The notes beneath the pieces are model-generated. The model did no database searches, was not told the DNA's origin, and saw nothing but the letters and a program-made list of their open reading frames with translations. The translations under genes and the position numbers were made by a program. Below, piece after piece: positions 1-8,209 of a stretch of DNA of 64,000 bases. The stretch is from a virus, in IMG/VR virus record IMGVR_UViG_3300013109_000495, positions 57,820 to 121,819 of that record; one strand, written 5' to 3'. Position 1 is the stretch's first letter, and each line of letters begins with the position of its first letter.

Positions 1-782
1 CTTAATTGATTTCCAGTAACTAATAATCCATAATTGTTTGGTGTTATATAACTTTTTGAAATCATAGAACCATCGATTAATCCTTTTACAATTCCGCCAT
101 CATCGTCATAAACGCTCATAATAATTTTTTGTATTACACCTAATTTTGATACTTTAACAGGTGGAGATAACCATATAGGAATAGAAAATTGTAATGTTGC
201 AATATCAATTTCAGTATCTGCGCCAATTGGAATTGTTCTTGAACTAAACGTTGTGCTTGTTAATTCAACATAACTTAAACTAGTCCAATCTATATAATTG
301 TCTGTTTTTTGTATTTCAAAATCTGGATTAAAAAGATATAATATTTGTTCCATTATTTGTAATTTTTGATCTGTATTAGTTGTCCAAATATCTGCTGACA
401 CCTCTAATCTAAAAGGAGATGGCATTACTTTTTCAACTGTATAACCAGCACCTAATTGGTTATCATATTGTTTTGTAACTTCGTTATAATTTCGTTCTTT
501 TAAATGTTGCTTTTGAATATGATAAGGATTTTGCATTCTATCTCTTTCATAATTTAATTCTCTTACATAACAAGCAATTCTTGGTGCATATTGTAATGCG
601 TTTTCAGAATTATTTCTAATAATATTTGCAACTTGTCTAGTTGGATCTCCATATACAACCGGTACCGCTCTTAAAGTAACTGTATCATCTTTAGCTCTTC
701 CTGTTTCCACCGAAAAATTACTCAAAATACGAATAAATTGAGTTATAAATTTTCTTATTTGTCCGTCGTAAAAATGTAACAT
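1..782 (-). CDS. gp15: Tail sheath stabilizer/connector gp15 (partial, C-terminus off window)
   Basis: This is the N-terminal ~260 residues of a T4 gp15-type protein, which caps the tail at the neck and completes the sheath end. The start MLHFYDGQIRKF and the later segment with VMPSPFRLEVSADIW and QIMEQILYLFNPDFE follow the family layout (T4 gp15: a Y-N/D-G start, then a polar N-P-SP-x-x-YELSI segment, then IVEQILPYFQP). The ATG at 782-780 overlaps the stop of gp14 as TAATG, so both are one transcript. The reading frame stays open to the window edge. The product acts in the virion neck. Confidence 0.85.
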   Translation of the reverse strand, partial: MLHFYDGQIRKFITQFIRILSNFSVETGRAKDDTVTLRAVPVVYGDPTRQVANIIRNNSENALQYAPRIACYVRELNYERDRMQNPYHIQKQHLKERNYNEVTKQYDNQLGAGYTVEKVMPSPFRLEVSADIWTTNTDQKLQIMEQILYLFNPDFEIQKTDNYIDWTSLSYVELTSTTFSSRTIPIGADTEIDIATLQFSIPIWLSPPVKVSKLGVIQKIIMSVYDDDGGIVKGLIDGSMISKSYITPNNYGLLVTGNQL

Positions 783-1942
783 TAATTGTCAGCCTTTGGT
801 TTTAATGCATCTGTTAATGATTGCCGCTGTTCTACTGTTAATCCATTTATTGTAGTTGAGCTTGACTGATTAACAAATTTAGTTTTCCAATTAGCTCTAG
901 TATCTGTATTTGTTGTAGTTAACCTAACTGAATCTTCAATCTTAACCCATCTGATTCCGTCAAAACGAAATAATCTATTTGGTAAAAAGTCTGTTCTTAA
1001 AAAATAATCACCATCGGCATAATTGTCTGGAAATGCTGTTCCAAATCCTGCTGGATGTCCGTTTGGTGCAACACCATCACCTCCCACATAAAAACCATAA
1101 TGTGAACCTGCAGGTGTATCTACTACTGCATTTATTGGTTTATCTGAGATTCTTTCTGTTGAATTTACATTATCGGTTCTAACATTTCCTCGTTCATCAA
1201 TTGGTGTAACATAATATTGTTTAAAATTAAATCCTGATTTAGGTGAATCTGCTTCTGCTTGTGCAACTATTTGATCACTAATTTCTTTTTCTTTATTATA
1301 TGTACTCATGTAACTTGCAAGAGAACCTGTATTAGTTGCATCACCAATTATATCTCTAAATTCTTGTGAATCTACTAACGTTTTCATTTTTAATCTTAAT
1401 AAATGTGGCCACCAAGTTTGTGAAAATCCTTCTGCCGCTCTGTTTACATCTTCTATTACATAATATCTTTTTAATGCAATTGGAATAGATGCATCTAACG
1501 AAAAATCTTCTTTCATGTGTGGAAATTCAATAACATCACCTGACATTGGTTTTCTACCTATTCTTTCAACAACATCATTCATATGCACAGTTAAAAATAT
1601 AGTATCATTTTGTAAAAACATACCAAATTGTGAAAGATTAAAATCTATATCTTGCACATTATAAATTCCACGAAACGTATAGATATCTGATGAGTATTTT
1701 CTATCTCTATTTTCTAAAAATAATAAGTCTTGTATAGTAGTTTCGTTAATATTGCTCTGAGCACGTTGTGGTTGGGATGGTGATGGTGCACCATCTTTAG
1801 TCTCATCACTTTGATCATATGGTCCTAAATATTTGTGGAAATGTAAATCAGTGCCTCCAACCGTAAACATCTCTTTAATAGTACGATCAAAGAATTTATA
1901 ATCATTTCCTTTTTCTGGTTTATATAGTGACAATCTTGGCAT
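782..1942 (-). CDS. gp14: Neck protein gp14
   Basis: A 386-residue protein beginning MPRLSLYKPEKGNDYKFFDR, the opening I associate with gp14 neck proteins of marine T4-like phages. The central part (LSQFGMFLQNDTIFLTVHM, then GDVIEFPHMKEDF) parallels T4 gp14 (FGMQVQDEVTLSIN, GDLIYFPMD). It is longer than T4 gp14 (about 256 aa); the extra length is C-terminal. gp14 forms the head-tail connector with gp13. It is transcribed with gp15 and divergently from gp13, which breaks the usual 13-14-15 co-directional order. A TATAAATA octamer lies 6 bases before the start. Confidence 0.8.
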   Translation of the reverse strand: MPRLSLYKPEKGNDYKFFDRTIKEMFTVGGTDLHFHKYLGPYDQSDETKDGAPSPSQPQRAQSNINETTIQDLLFLENRDRKYSSDIYTFRGIYNVQDIDFNLSQFGMFLQNDTIFLTVHMNDVVERIGRKPMSGDVIEFPHMKEDFSLDASIPIALKRYYVIEDVNRAAEGFSQTWWPHLLRLKMKTLVDSQEFRDIIGDATNTGSLASYMSTYNKEKEISDQIVAQAEADSPKSGFNFKQYYVTPIDERGNVRTDNVNSTERISDKPINAVVDTPAGSHYGFYVGGDGVAPNGHPAGFGTAFPDNYADGDYFLRTDFLPNRLFRFDGIRWVKIEDSVRLTTTNTDTRANWKTKFVNQSSSTTINGLTVEQRQSLTDALKPKADN

Positions 1943-1948
1943 ATACCT

Positions 1949-1956
1949 ATATTTAT
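1949..1956 (-). promoter_or_regulatory. Late promoter octamer for gp14-gp15
   Basis: TATAAATA on the minus strand, an exact match to the T4 late (gp55-dependent) promoter consensus, 6 bases before the gp14 ATG. It is one half of a divergent pair with the octamer at 1972-1979. Confidence 0.7.
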
Positions 1957-1971
1957 AGATAGTAAAAGAAC

Positions 1972-1979
1972 TATAAATA
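1972..1979 (+). promoter_or_regulatory. Late promoter octamer for gp13
   Basis: TATAAATA on the plus strand. It overlaps the first possible ATG of gp13 (1979) and ends 5 bases before the second ATG (1985), the same spacing seen at gp14. This favours the second ATG as the true start. Confidence 0.65.
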
Positions 1980-1984
1980 TGAGT

Positions 1985-2746
1985 ATGTCAGAACTACAAA
2001 CAGGTCAACAAGAAGTATTTGAGTACGTTAAAGCAAATCTCGGCGAGGGAATGATTGACGTTGAATTAGACCCTAAACACTACCAAATAGCACTCGAAAG
2101 AGCAATTAATAGATATAGACAGCGTTCTTCAAACGCAGTTGAGGAATCTTATGCTTTTTTAGTACTTAAAGAAAATCAAAATACTTACATTTTACCTGAC
2201 GAAGTAATTAATGTTAGAAAATTATTTCGTAGAACGGTTGGCTCTCGTACAGAAGGTGGCGAAGGTGGAACACTTTTTGAACCGTTTAATCTTGCATATA
2301 CTAACACATACTTGTTAAGAGCGGGAGCAACTGGAGGTCTTGCAACTTACTATGCTTTTGCATCTTATCAAGAATTAATTGGAAAACTATTTGGAAGTTT
2401 TATTCAATTTCATTTTGACGTAGCAACTAAAAAACTTACAATTACACAAAGACCACGTGCAGATAACGAAAGTGTTTTAATGCATACTGACAACTTTAGA
2501 CCGGATATAACACTCTTTAAAGACATCTATTCAAAACCATGGATTAGAGATTACACACTAGCAATATGCAAAGTAATGTTAGGTGAAGCAAGAGGTAAAT
2601 TTAATACTATTGCTGGTCCACAAGGTGGTACATCACTTAATGGTGCTGATCTAAAACAAGGCGGATTAGCTGATATGGAAAAACTTGACCAAGAAATTAA
2701 CAATTTCGCAGAAGGTGGCACACCACATAGTTTTGTTATAGGTTAA
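1985..2746 (+). CDS. gp13: Neck protein gp13
   Basis: About 253 residues, MSELQTGQQEVFEYVKANLG onward, with an ALERAINRYRQRSS segment and an NTYILPDEVINVRKLFRR segment typical of gp13 neck proteins in marine T4-like phages. The product joins gp14 to form the collar that seals the packaged head and accepts the tail. An ATG two codons upstream (1979) is possible, but it lies inside the late promoter octamer; the ATG at 1985 gives the same octamer-to-start spacing as neighbouring late genes. It is divergent from gp14/gp15. Confidence 0.8.
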   Translation: MSELQTGQQEVFEYVKANLGEGMIDVELDPKHYQIALERAINRYRQRSSNAVEESYAFLVLKENQNTYILPDEVINVRKLFRRTVGSRTEGGEGGTLFEPFNLAYTNTYLLRAGATGGLATYYAFASYQELIGKLFGSFIQFHFDVATKKLTITQRPRADNESVLMHTDNFRPDITLFKDIYSKPWIRDYTLAICKVMLGEARGKFNTIAGPQGGTSLNGADLKQGGLADMEKLDQEINNFAEGGTPHSFVIG

Positions 2747-2762
2747 TTCATTATCAATTCAT

Positions 2763-2770
2763 TTTAAATA
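2763..2770 (+). promoter_or_regulatory. Late-type octamer
   Basis: TTTAAATA, 8 bases before the ATG at 2779. It fits the NTAAATA pattern found before many genes in the window. Confidence 0.45.
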
Positions 2771-2778
2771 CCGATACT

Positions 2779-2979
2779 ATGCCGAAGATAAAAGTAGAAG
2801 TTACACCCGATAAACGTTATCGAAGTTATAAAGATTTATCTTATACCGAACTAAAAGAGTTGGTAAAAAGTTTAGAGTCTGACTCCAAACGAGCCAAACA
2901 AAATCCAACATTACGAAACCAAATTCTTGGTGCTGTTATTGAAGCAAAAACAGAGATTGCAAAACGTATTATAAAATAG
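2779..2979 (+). CDS. Small conserved-type phage protein, unknown function
   Basis: A 66-residue, lysine-rich, probably helical protein (KDLSYTELKELVKSLESDSK, then GAVIEAKTEIAKRIIK). I do not recognise a family. It has its own late-type octamer 8 bases upstream and no clear Shine-Dalgarno, and lies 12 bases before the dNMP kinase, so both are probably expressed with late genes. Confidence 0.6.
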   Translation: MPKIKVEVTPDKRYRSYKDLSYTELKELVKSLESDSKRAKQNPTLRNQILGAVIEAKTEIAKRIIK

Positions 2980-2991
2980 TATAATCATTTA

Positions 2992-3588
2992 ATGTTAATA
3001 GGATTAGTAGGACCAATTAATTCTGGCAAGGATACCGTTGCAGATAGATTAGTGATAAAACATGGTTATAAAAGAGATAGTTTTGCAAAAAGTTTAAAAG
3101 ATGCAGTTAGCTCAATGTTTAATTGGGACAGAGAAATGTTAGAAGGTAATACTGAATCTAGTAGACATTGGCGAGAACAACCTGATAAATTTTGGAGTGA
3201 AAAAATGGGTAAAGAAGTTACACCAAGAATAATATTACAGCAATTTGGTACTGAAATTATGCGTGGTCAAATGTATGATGGGATATGGGTTGATTCTGTT
3301 ATTGGAAGATACAAAGGTGAAAAAACTGTTATTTCTGATACACGATTTCAAAACGAAATTAAAACTATTAAAGCACATGGTGGTGTAATTGTTCTTGTAA
3401 AAAGAGAAGAAATACCTACTAGAGAAGAAATGCAAAAACAAGGCGCACACCAATCTGAATGGGATTGGATTGGGTCTGATTTTGATTATATTATTGATAA
3501 TACAAGTAGTTTAGAAGGATTAAATGCTCATATAGATCATTTTATTGATCAGCTACAAGGTCACCCATCTTCCAACGTAACTTCCTAA
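2992..3588 (+). CDS. Deoxynucleoside monophosphate kinase (T4 gp1-like)
   Basis: A 198-residue P-loop kinase. Walker A is at residues 7-15 (GPINSGKDT), followed by FAKSLKDAVSSMFNW, an ILQQFGTEIMR segment and an ISDTRFQNEIKTIK segment, all typical of phage dNMP kinases. These convert dNMPs to dNDPs in the cytoplasm so that recycled host nucleotides feed phage DNA synthesis. Its last 47 bases overlap the end of the convergent zinc-motif gene on the other strand. Confidence 0.85.
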   Translation: MLIGLVGPINSGKDTVADRLVIKHGYKRDSFAKSLKDAVSSMFNWDREMLEGNTESSRHWREQPDKFWSEKMGKEVTPRIILQQFGTEIMRGQMYDGIWVDSVIGRYKGEKTVISDTRFQNEIKTIKAHGGVIVLVKREEIPTREEMQKQGAHQSEWDWIGSDFDYIIDNTSSLEGLNAHIDHFIDQLQGHPSSNVTS

Positions 3589-3919
3589 CACTAGCTAATC
3601 GTTGACAGTTAGCACATACCGTTTTTAAATTGTGAAAAGCACAGTTATTTTTATTACCATCTACAAAAAACACATCTAGTTGTAAAGGTTCTTGTGCTTT
3701 AAATCCACATAATTCACAGTTACTTCTCTTTCTATAACCTGAACGTTGTAATGGCGTTACACCACCTATACGAAGCTTTTTCTTTTTTCGAATACAAGTA
3801 TCACATAAACTACGCCAATAAACTTTTTTTCCTCGTCTATAACCCATAGCTCTAACTTTTACTTTACACTGTTTACATAACGGCCTGGTGCCTATAAATG
3901 GTTTAATAGATCTTAACAT
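3542..3919 (-). CDS. Zinc-binding HNH-fold protein, catalytic histidines missing
   Basis: A 125-residue basic protein with several CxxC pairs (CKQC, CDTC, CELC, CANC) and an HNH-like region in which the usual H-x-x-D-G-x reads LDVFFVDGNKNN and the terminal CxxCH reads CANCQ. Zinc ligands are kept, but the metal-binding and general-base histidines of an HNH nuclease are replaced, so nuclease activity is doubtful and a DNA- or RNA-binding role is plausible. I chose the ATG at 3919 rather than the in-frame TTG at 3943. It is convergent with, and overlaps, the dNMP kinase. Confidence 0.65.
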   Translation of the reverse strand: MLRSIKPFIGTRPLCKQCKVKVRAMGYRRGKKVYWRSLCDTCIRKKKKLRIGGVTPLQRSGYRKRSNCELCGFKAQEPLQLDVFFVDGNKNNCAFHNLKTVCANCQRLASVRKLRWKMGDLVADQ

Positions 3920-4009
3920 TTGGTACCTATATATAATATACAATTGTATTTACGTAACCTATATAGGTACCAAAATTAGTAAAATAAAGTCATATTTTAC
4001 GTAAGATGT

Positions 4010-4017
4010 AATAAATA
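4010..4017 (+). promoter_or_regulatory. Late promoter octamer for the tail sheath gene
   Basis: AATAAATA, 38 bases before the gp18 ATG. Unlike most octamers here it leaves room for a leader with a strong Shine-Dalgarno (AAGGAG near 4040). Confidence 0.55.
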
Positions 4018-4055
4018 GTTCTAGTAATACACGACTTGCAAGGAGAATTGATAAT

Positions 4056-7000
4056 ATGGCATTAACATCACCAGGAGTAGAAGTTTCAGTAATAAATGAA
4101 AGTTTCTATGTACCATCAGATGCGGGTACAACACCACTTTTTATAGTAGCATCAGGACAAGATAAAGCACCAGGATCAGGATCAGGCACGGCGGATGGAA
4201 CAACAACTGCCAATGCCAACACTGCTTATCTAATTTCATCTCAAAGAGAATTAACAGAAACCTTTGGCGATCCAAAATTTTATACAGACTCTTCATCTAA
4301 TCCATTACATGGATATGAATTAAATGAATGGGGACTACAAGCGGCATATTCTTTCTTAGGACTTGCCAACAGAGCATACGTATTACGAGCAAATGTAAAC
4401 TTAACAGATTTAATCGGAAGTGCAACATCACCAACTGCAAACCCATCAGATGGAACATATTGGTTTGACCTTGCAACTTCTAGTTTTGGACTATTTGAAT
4501 GGTCACAAACAAATCAAAAATTTACAGCAAAAACACCAATTTTAATTACATCAGTATCTGACCTAGTTGAAAACTCTAGCACAGGTGCACCTAAAACTTC
4601 AGTAGGTTCACAAGGTGATTATGCTATAAACACAACACACGTTTCAAACAAAATTTATTATAAAAATGCCTCAAATACTTGGGTTCATCTAGGATCAAAT
4701 GCATGGCATAATTCACATCCAGTAGTTTCAGTTGCATCAGGAACAACTGTTACAGGTGGACAAACAATGTCAATTAACGGTATTACTGTAACACCTGGTG
4801 GAACAGCATTATCCGATGTTGCAACAGCTATCAACACTGCTAATGCAGGTGGAGTTACTGCAAGTGTAAACGGCACAACAGGTAACTTAGAAATATTCCA
4901 CAATGGTGGAGCATTTGGTGATTCAACTGCAGGTTTCAATACAATTAGATTTGAAGAAGGAAATGGAGTATTAGCGGCTTTAGGAATTACAGCGGCAACA
5001 TACAAAGGTCCAAGATTCCAACAATCAGCACACACTAGCAGACCAACTTGGAAAACCGCAGATCAAAACAGACCTAATGGTTCTGTTTGGGCTAAAACAA
5101 CATCAGCAAATAGTGGAGCAAACATGATTGCTAAACTTTACAGCACATCAAGTGGGGCTTTTGCAAGTGTAAGTGCACCATTATACGCAAACAATCATTC
5201 AGCAATTTACAATATAGATCCAACAAACGGTGGAACAACTATTGCAGTTGGATCACTTTATACACAGTACAACATAACTGAACAAAGTGTAGATGGACAA
5301 GCAGATAATACACCAAATGTAGGTGATTCACAATTATTTAGATATGAAGGTGGAACAACTAGTATTCAATCTAGAAATACTAATCCAAGTACCACAGCAG
5401 GTGAAACATTTACAGTTAGAGAATCATTAAAAAACCAAGAAGCATTAGATACTGCTAAAACAGTTACTATGGTTTCTGGAGATGGTTCAACACTAGGTGA
5501 TGCAGATGACTTTATAACAGCATTTGCGGCGGCTGGTTTTACAAACTTAACAGCAACAAAAATTACAGAAGGTGAATACACGGGTGCAATTAAAATTACA
5601 CACGCATTAGGTGGTGATTTTAGAATGAATAACACATCAGGTACTCCATTAGATGATGTTGGTTTTGGTACAGGTTCAGCACACGCATACGGAACTTATA
5701 CTGCAAACAGTACAACTTTAATTGATAACTTATATGTTACACCAACGGGTGATTCAGAAGATTCAACTGTAGGTAATGAAGTAATGGCTTCTAATTGGAA
5801 GAGATTATCTTACACAGCATCTATAAATTCACCAAGTAATGAACCAACAGATGGTACATTATGGTATGACACAAACATTGATTCAGCAGATATCATGACA
5901 CATAACGGAACGACTTGGAAAGGATATGCAACTGTATATACATTAACTGATCCAAATGGTCCTCAATTTTCAGCAACAGCACCAACTACACAATCAGATG
6001 GTACTGGTCTTGTTGATAATGACTTATGGATTGATACAAGCGATTTAGAAAATTATCCAAAACTTTACAAATATAACACTTCAGCAACATTAAGTTCAAC
6101 TAATACATCTAATAATGTAGCAGTTACAACAACTGGTGCGGCGTGGGTACTAGTAGACAAAGCAGATCAAACAACAGAAGATGGTATTGTTTTTGCAGAT
6201 GCTAGATGGCAAACAAGTACAGAAAAAAATGCAAATAATAGTACACAGGCGGGAACAGCATCTTCAATTAAAAATTTATTAAGTGATAATTTCTTAGATC
6301 CAGATGCTCCAAATCCAGCTTTATATCCACAAGGTATAATGTTATGGAATACAAGACGTTCTGGTTACAATGTTAAGGAATACAAAAACAGCTATATAAC
6401 AACTACAAAATATCCAAGTTCAGGATCAAATGGATTAGGTAACATTAGATACAACAACGAATCAGTTGCAGGTTACTTTCCTGATAGATGGATTACAAAA
6501 TCAACTAACAAACCTGATGGCTCTGGATGTTTTGGAAGAAAAGCACAAAGACAAGTTGTTATAAAACAATTAAAATCTGAAATAGATACTAACCAAGCAA
6601 TAAGAGAAGATCAAAGAGGATTTAACGTAATTGCTTGTCCTGGTTATCCAGAAGCGATACAAAATATGATCAACTTAAACATTGATCGAAACTATACAGC
6701 ATTTGTAATTGGTGATTCTCCAATGAGATTAGAAGGTACAGCAACAGCAATTCAAGATTGGGCAAATAATACTGCAGGAGCTACTGATAACGGTGAAGAC
6801 GGATTAATAAGTGCAAGTGATTACTTGGGTGTATTTTATCCATCAGGATATAGTACAGACAATTCAGGTAACAAAATTGTTGTCCCATCATCACATATGA
6901 TGATTAGAACATTAGCGAACAACGATAATCTTTCATATCCATGGTTTGCACCAGCAGGTACAAGACGTGGTGTAGTAGACAATGCAACAGCAGTTGGATA

Positions 7001-7481
7001 TATTGACACAAGTTCAGGTGAATTTAAAACAATATCTGTTACAGAGTCAATAAGAGATTCGATGCATACAGTCAAAGTTAATCCAATTACTTTCTTCTCA
7101 GGAGCAGGAATTGTTAACTTTGGTAACTTAACAAAAACATCAGCAAGTTCGGCATTAGATAGAATCAATGTTTCTAGATTAGCAGTGTATCTAAGAAGTC
7201 AATTAGACGCAATTGCTAAACCATTTATTTTTGAACCAAATGATGAATTAACTAGAAACGAAATTAAAGGTGCAATCGAATCATTCTGTTTAGAACTAGT
7301 TGGACAAAGAGCATTATATGACTTCTTAGTAGTTTGTGATGAAACAAATAACACAGCAACAAGAATAGACAGAAACGAATTGTATGTTGATATAGCAATT
7401 GAACCAGTTAAATCAGTTGAATTTATTTACATACCTTTAAGAATCAAAAACACAGGAGAAATAGCAAAATTAGGGAACTAA
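4056..7481 (+). CDS. gp18: Tail sheath protein gp18, enlarged
   Basis: An 1141-residue contractile tail sheath protein, against about 660 in T4. The N-terminus (MALTSPGVEVSVINESFYVP) and the C-terminal third (GFNVIACPGYPEAIQNMINL, FAPAGTRRGVVDNA, and the C-terminal KSVEFIYIPLRIKN) are the sheath core. Between them lie roughly 480 extra residues containing several short modules built on a P-x-D/N-G-x-x-W pattern near residues 130, 340, 597 and 646, rich in Thr, Ser, Asn and Gly. These probably form surface-exposed beta decorations. A strong ribosome site (AAGGAG) precedes the ATG, as expected for a highly made virion protein. gp19 follows 30 bases downstream. Confidence 0.92.
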   Translation: MALTSPGVEVSVINESFYVPSDAGTTPLFIVASGQDKAPGSGSGTADGTTTANANTAYLISSQRELTETFGDPKFYTDSSSNPLHGYELNEWGLQAAYSFLGLANRAYVLRANVNLTDLIGSATSPTANPSDGTYWFDLATSSFGLFEWSQTNQKFTAKTPILITSVSDLVENSSTGAPKTSVGSQGDYAINTTHVSNKIYYKNASNTWVHLGSNAWHNSHPVVSVASGTTVTGGQTMSINGITVTPGGTALSDVATAINTANAGGVTASVNGTTGNLEIFHNGGAFGDSTAGFNTIRFEEGNGVLAALGITAATYKGPRFQQSAHTSRPTWKTADQNRPNGSVWAKTTSANSGANMIAKLYSTSSGAFASVSAPLYANNHSAIYNIDPTNGGTTIAVGSLYTQYNITEQSVDGQADNTPNVGDSQLFRYEGGTTSIQSRNTNPSTTAGETFTVRESLKNQEALDTAKTVTMVSGDGSTLGDADDFITAFAAAGFTNLTATKITEGEYTGAIKITHALGGDFRMNNTSGTPLDDVGFGTGSAHAYGTYTANSTTLIDNLYVTPTGDSEDSTVGNEVMASNWKRLSYTASINSPSNEPTDGTLWYDTNIDSADIMTHNGTTWKGYATVYTLTDPNGPQFSATAPTTQSDGTGLVDNDLWIDTSDLENYPKLYKYNTSATLSSTNTSNNVAVTTTGAAWVLVDKADQTTEDGIVFADARWQTSTEKNANNSTQAGTASSIKNLLSDNFLDPDAPNPALYPQGIMLWNTRRSGYNVKEYKNSYITTTKYPSSGSNGLGNIRYNNESVAGYFPDRWITKSTNKPDGSGCFGRKAQRQVVIKQLKSEIDTNQAIREDQRGFNVIACPGYPEAIQNMINLNIDRNYTAFVIGDSPMRLEGTATAIQDWANNTAGATDNGEDGLISASDYLGVFYPSGYSTDNSGNKIVVPSSHMMIRTLANNDNLSYPWFAPAGTRRGVVDNATAVGYIDTSSGEFKTISVTESIRDSMHTVKVNPITFFSGAGIVNFGNLTKTSASSALDRINVSRLAVYLRSQLDAIAKPFIFEPNDELTRNEIKGAIESFCLELVGQRALYDFLVVCDETNNTATRIDRNELYVDIAIEPVKSVEFIYIPLRIKNTGEIAKLGN

Positions 7482-7487
7482 TTTTTG

Positions 7488-7495
7488 GATAAATA
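7488..7495 (+). promoter_or_regulatory. Late promoter octamer for the tail tube gene
   Basis: GATAAATA just after the gp18 stop, 16 bases before the gp19 ATG, followed directly by a Shine-Dalgarno (TAGGAG). Confidence 0.5.
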
Positions 7496-7511
7496 TTAGG
7501 AGATAAAAATT

Positions 7512-8138
7512 ATGGCAATATCAACACTTTCAAAATTTACAGTACCTTTAGCAAACGATCAAAGTTCAGCATCACAAGGCTTATTGATGCCAAAACTACA
7601 ATATCGTTTTAGATGTATCCTAGAAAATTTTGGAGTATCAACACCAAGATCAGAAATTACAAAACAAGTAATGGATGTTACAAGACCAAACTTAACTTTT
7701 GATAACGTAACATTAGATGTTTACAACTCAAGAGTTTATATGGCAGGTAAACACGTTTGGGATCCAATTACAATTACAATAAGAGATGACGTTAATAATT
7801 CAGTTACTAAACTTGTTGGCGAACAAATTCAAAAACAATTTGATTTCTTTGAACAATCAAGTGCGGCATCTGGTATTGATTACAAATTTACAACTAGAAT
7901 TGAAATGCTTGACGGTGGAGGTGGATCATCTACACCAAACGTATTAGAAACATTTGAATTATATGGTGCGTATGTTGAAAACGTAAACTATAATACACTA
8001 GCATATGCAACTTCTGATCCAGCAACAATTACAATGTCTATAAGATACGACAACTGTATACAAACACCACAAGGTACAGGAATTGGTACAGCAGTATCAA
8101 GAACAATCGGTACACTAGCAACAGGTGGTGGACAATAA
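7512..8138 (+). CDS. gp19: Tail tube protein gp19
   Basis: A 208-residue tail tube protein. The segment RPNLTFDNVTLDVYNSRVYM followed by HVWDPITITIRDD is the characteristic tube strand region, and YDNCIQTP lies near the C-terminus. It polymerises into the inner tube through which DNA is delivered. It lies between gp18 and a strong intrinsic terminator, so the sheath-tube pair forms a closed, highly expressed unit. Confidence 0.9.
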   Translation: MAISTLSKFTVPLANDQSSASQGLLMPKLQYRFRCILENFGVSTPRSEITKQVMDVTRPNLTFDNVTLDVYNSRVYMAGKHVWDPITITIRDDVNNSVTKLVGEQIQKQFDFFEQSSAASGIDYKFTTRIEMLDGGGGSSTPNVLETFELYGAYVENVNYNTLAYATSDPATITMSIRYDNCIQTPQGTGIGTAVSRTIGTLATGGGQ

Positions 8139-8164
8139 AATTTAACTTGCAATTATAATGAAAG

Positions 8165-8189
8165 AAGCGCCTTTAACGGCGCTTTTTTT
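8165..8189 (+). terminator. Rho-independent terminator after gp19
   Basis: The inverted repeat AGCGCC / GGCGCT (8166-8171 and 8178-8183) with loop TTTAAC is followed by a run of seven Ts. It is notably GC-rich in an AT-rich genome and ends the sheath-tube transcript. Confidence 0.9.
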
Positions 8190-8194
8190 ATGGC

Positions 8195-8202
8195 TATAAA
8201 TA
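8195..8202 (+). promoter_or_regulatory. Late promoter octamer
   Basis: TATAAATA, an exact consensus match immediately after the terminator, 7 bases before the ATG at 8210. It restarts transcription for the next tail gene. Confidence 0.7.
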
Positions 8203-8209
8203 CAAGGGT

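Noticed and set aside
4685-5035. Minus-strand frame inside gp18 (and similar ones at 5366-5635 and 6836-7168)
   Set aside because: Antisense shadows of a clear sheath gene; no start signal, no family pattern, composition mirrors the Thr/Ser/Gly-rich sense strand.
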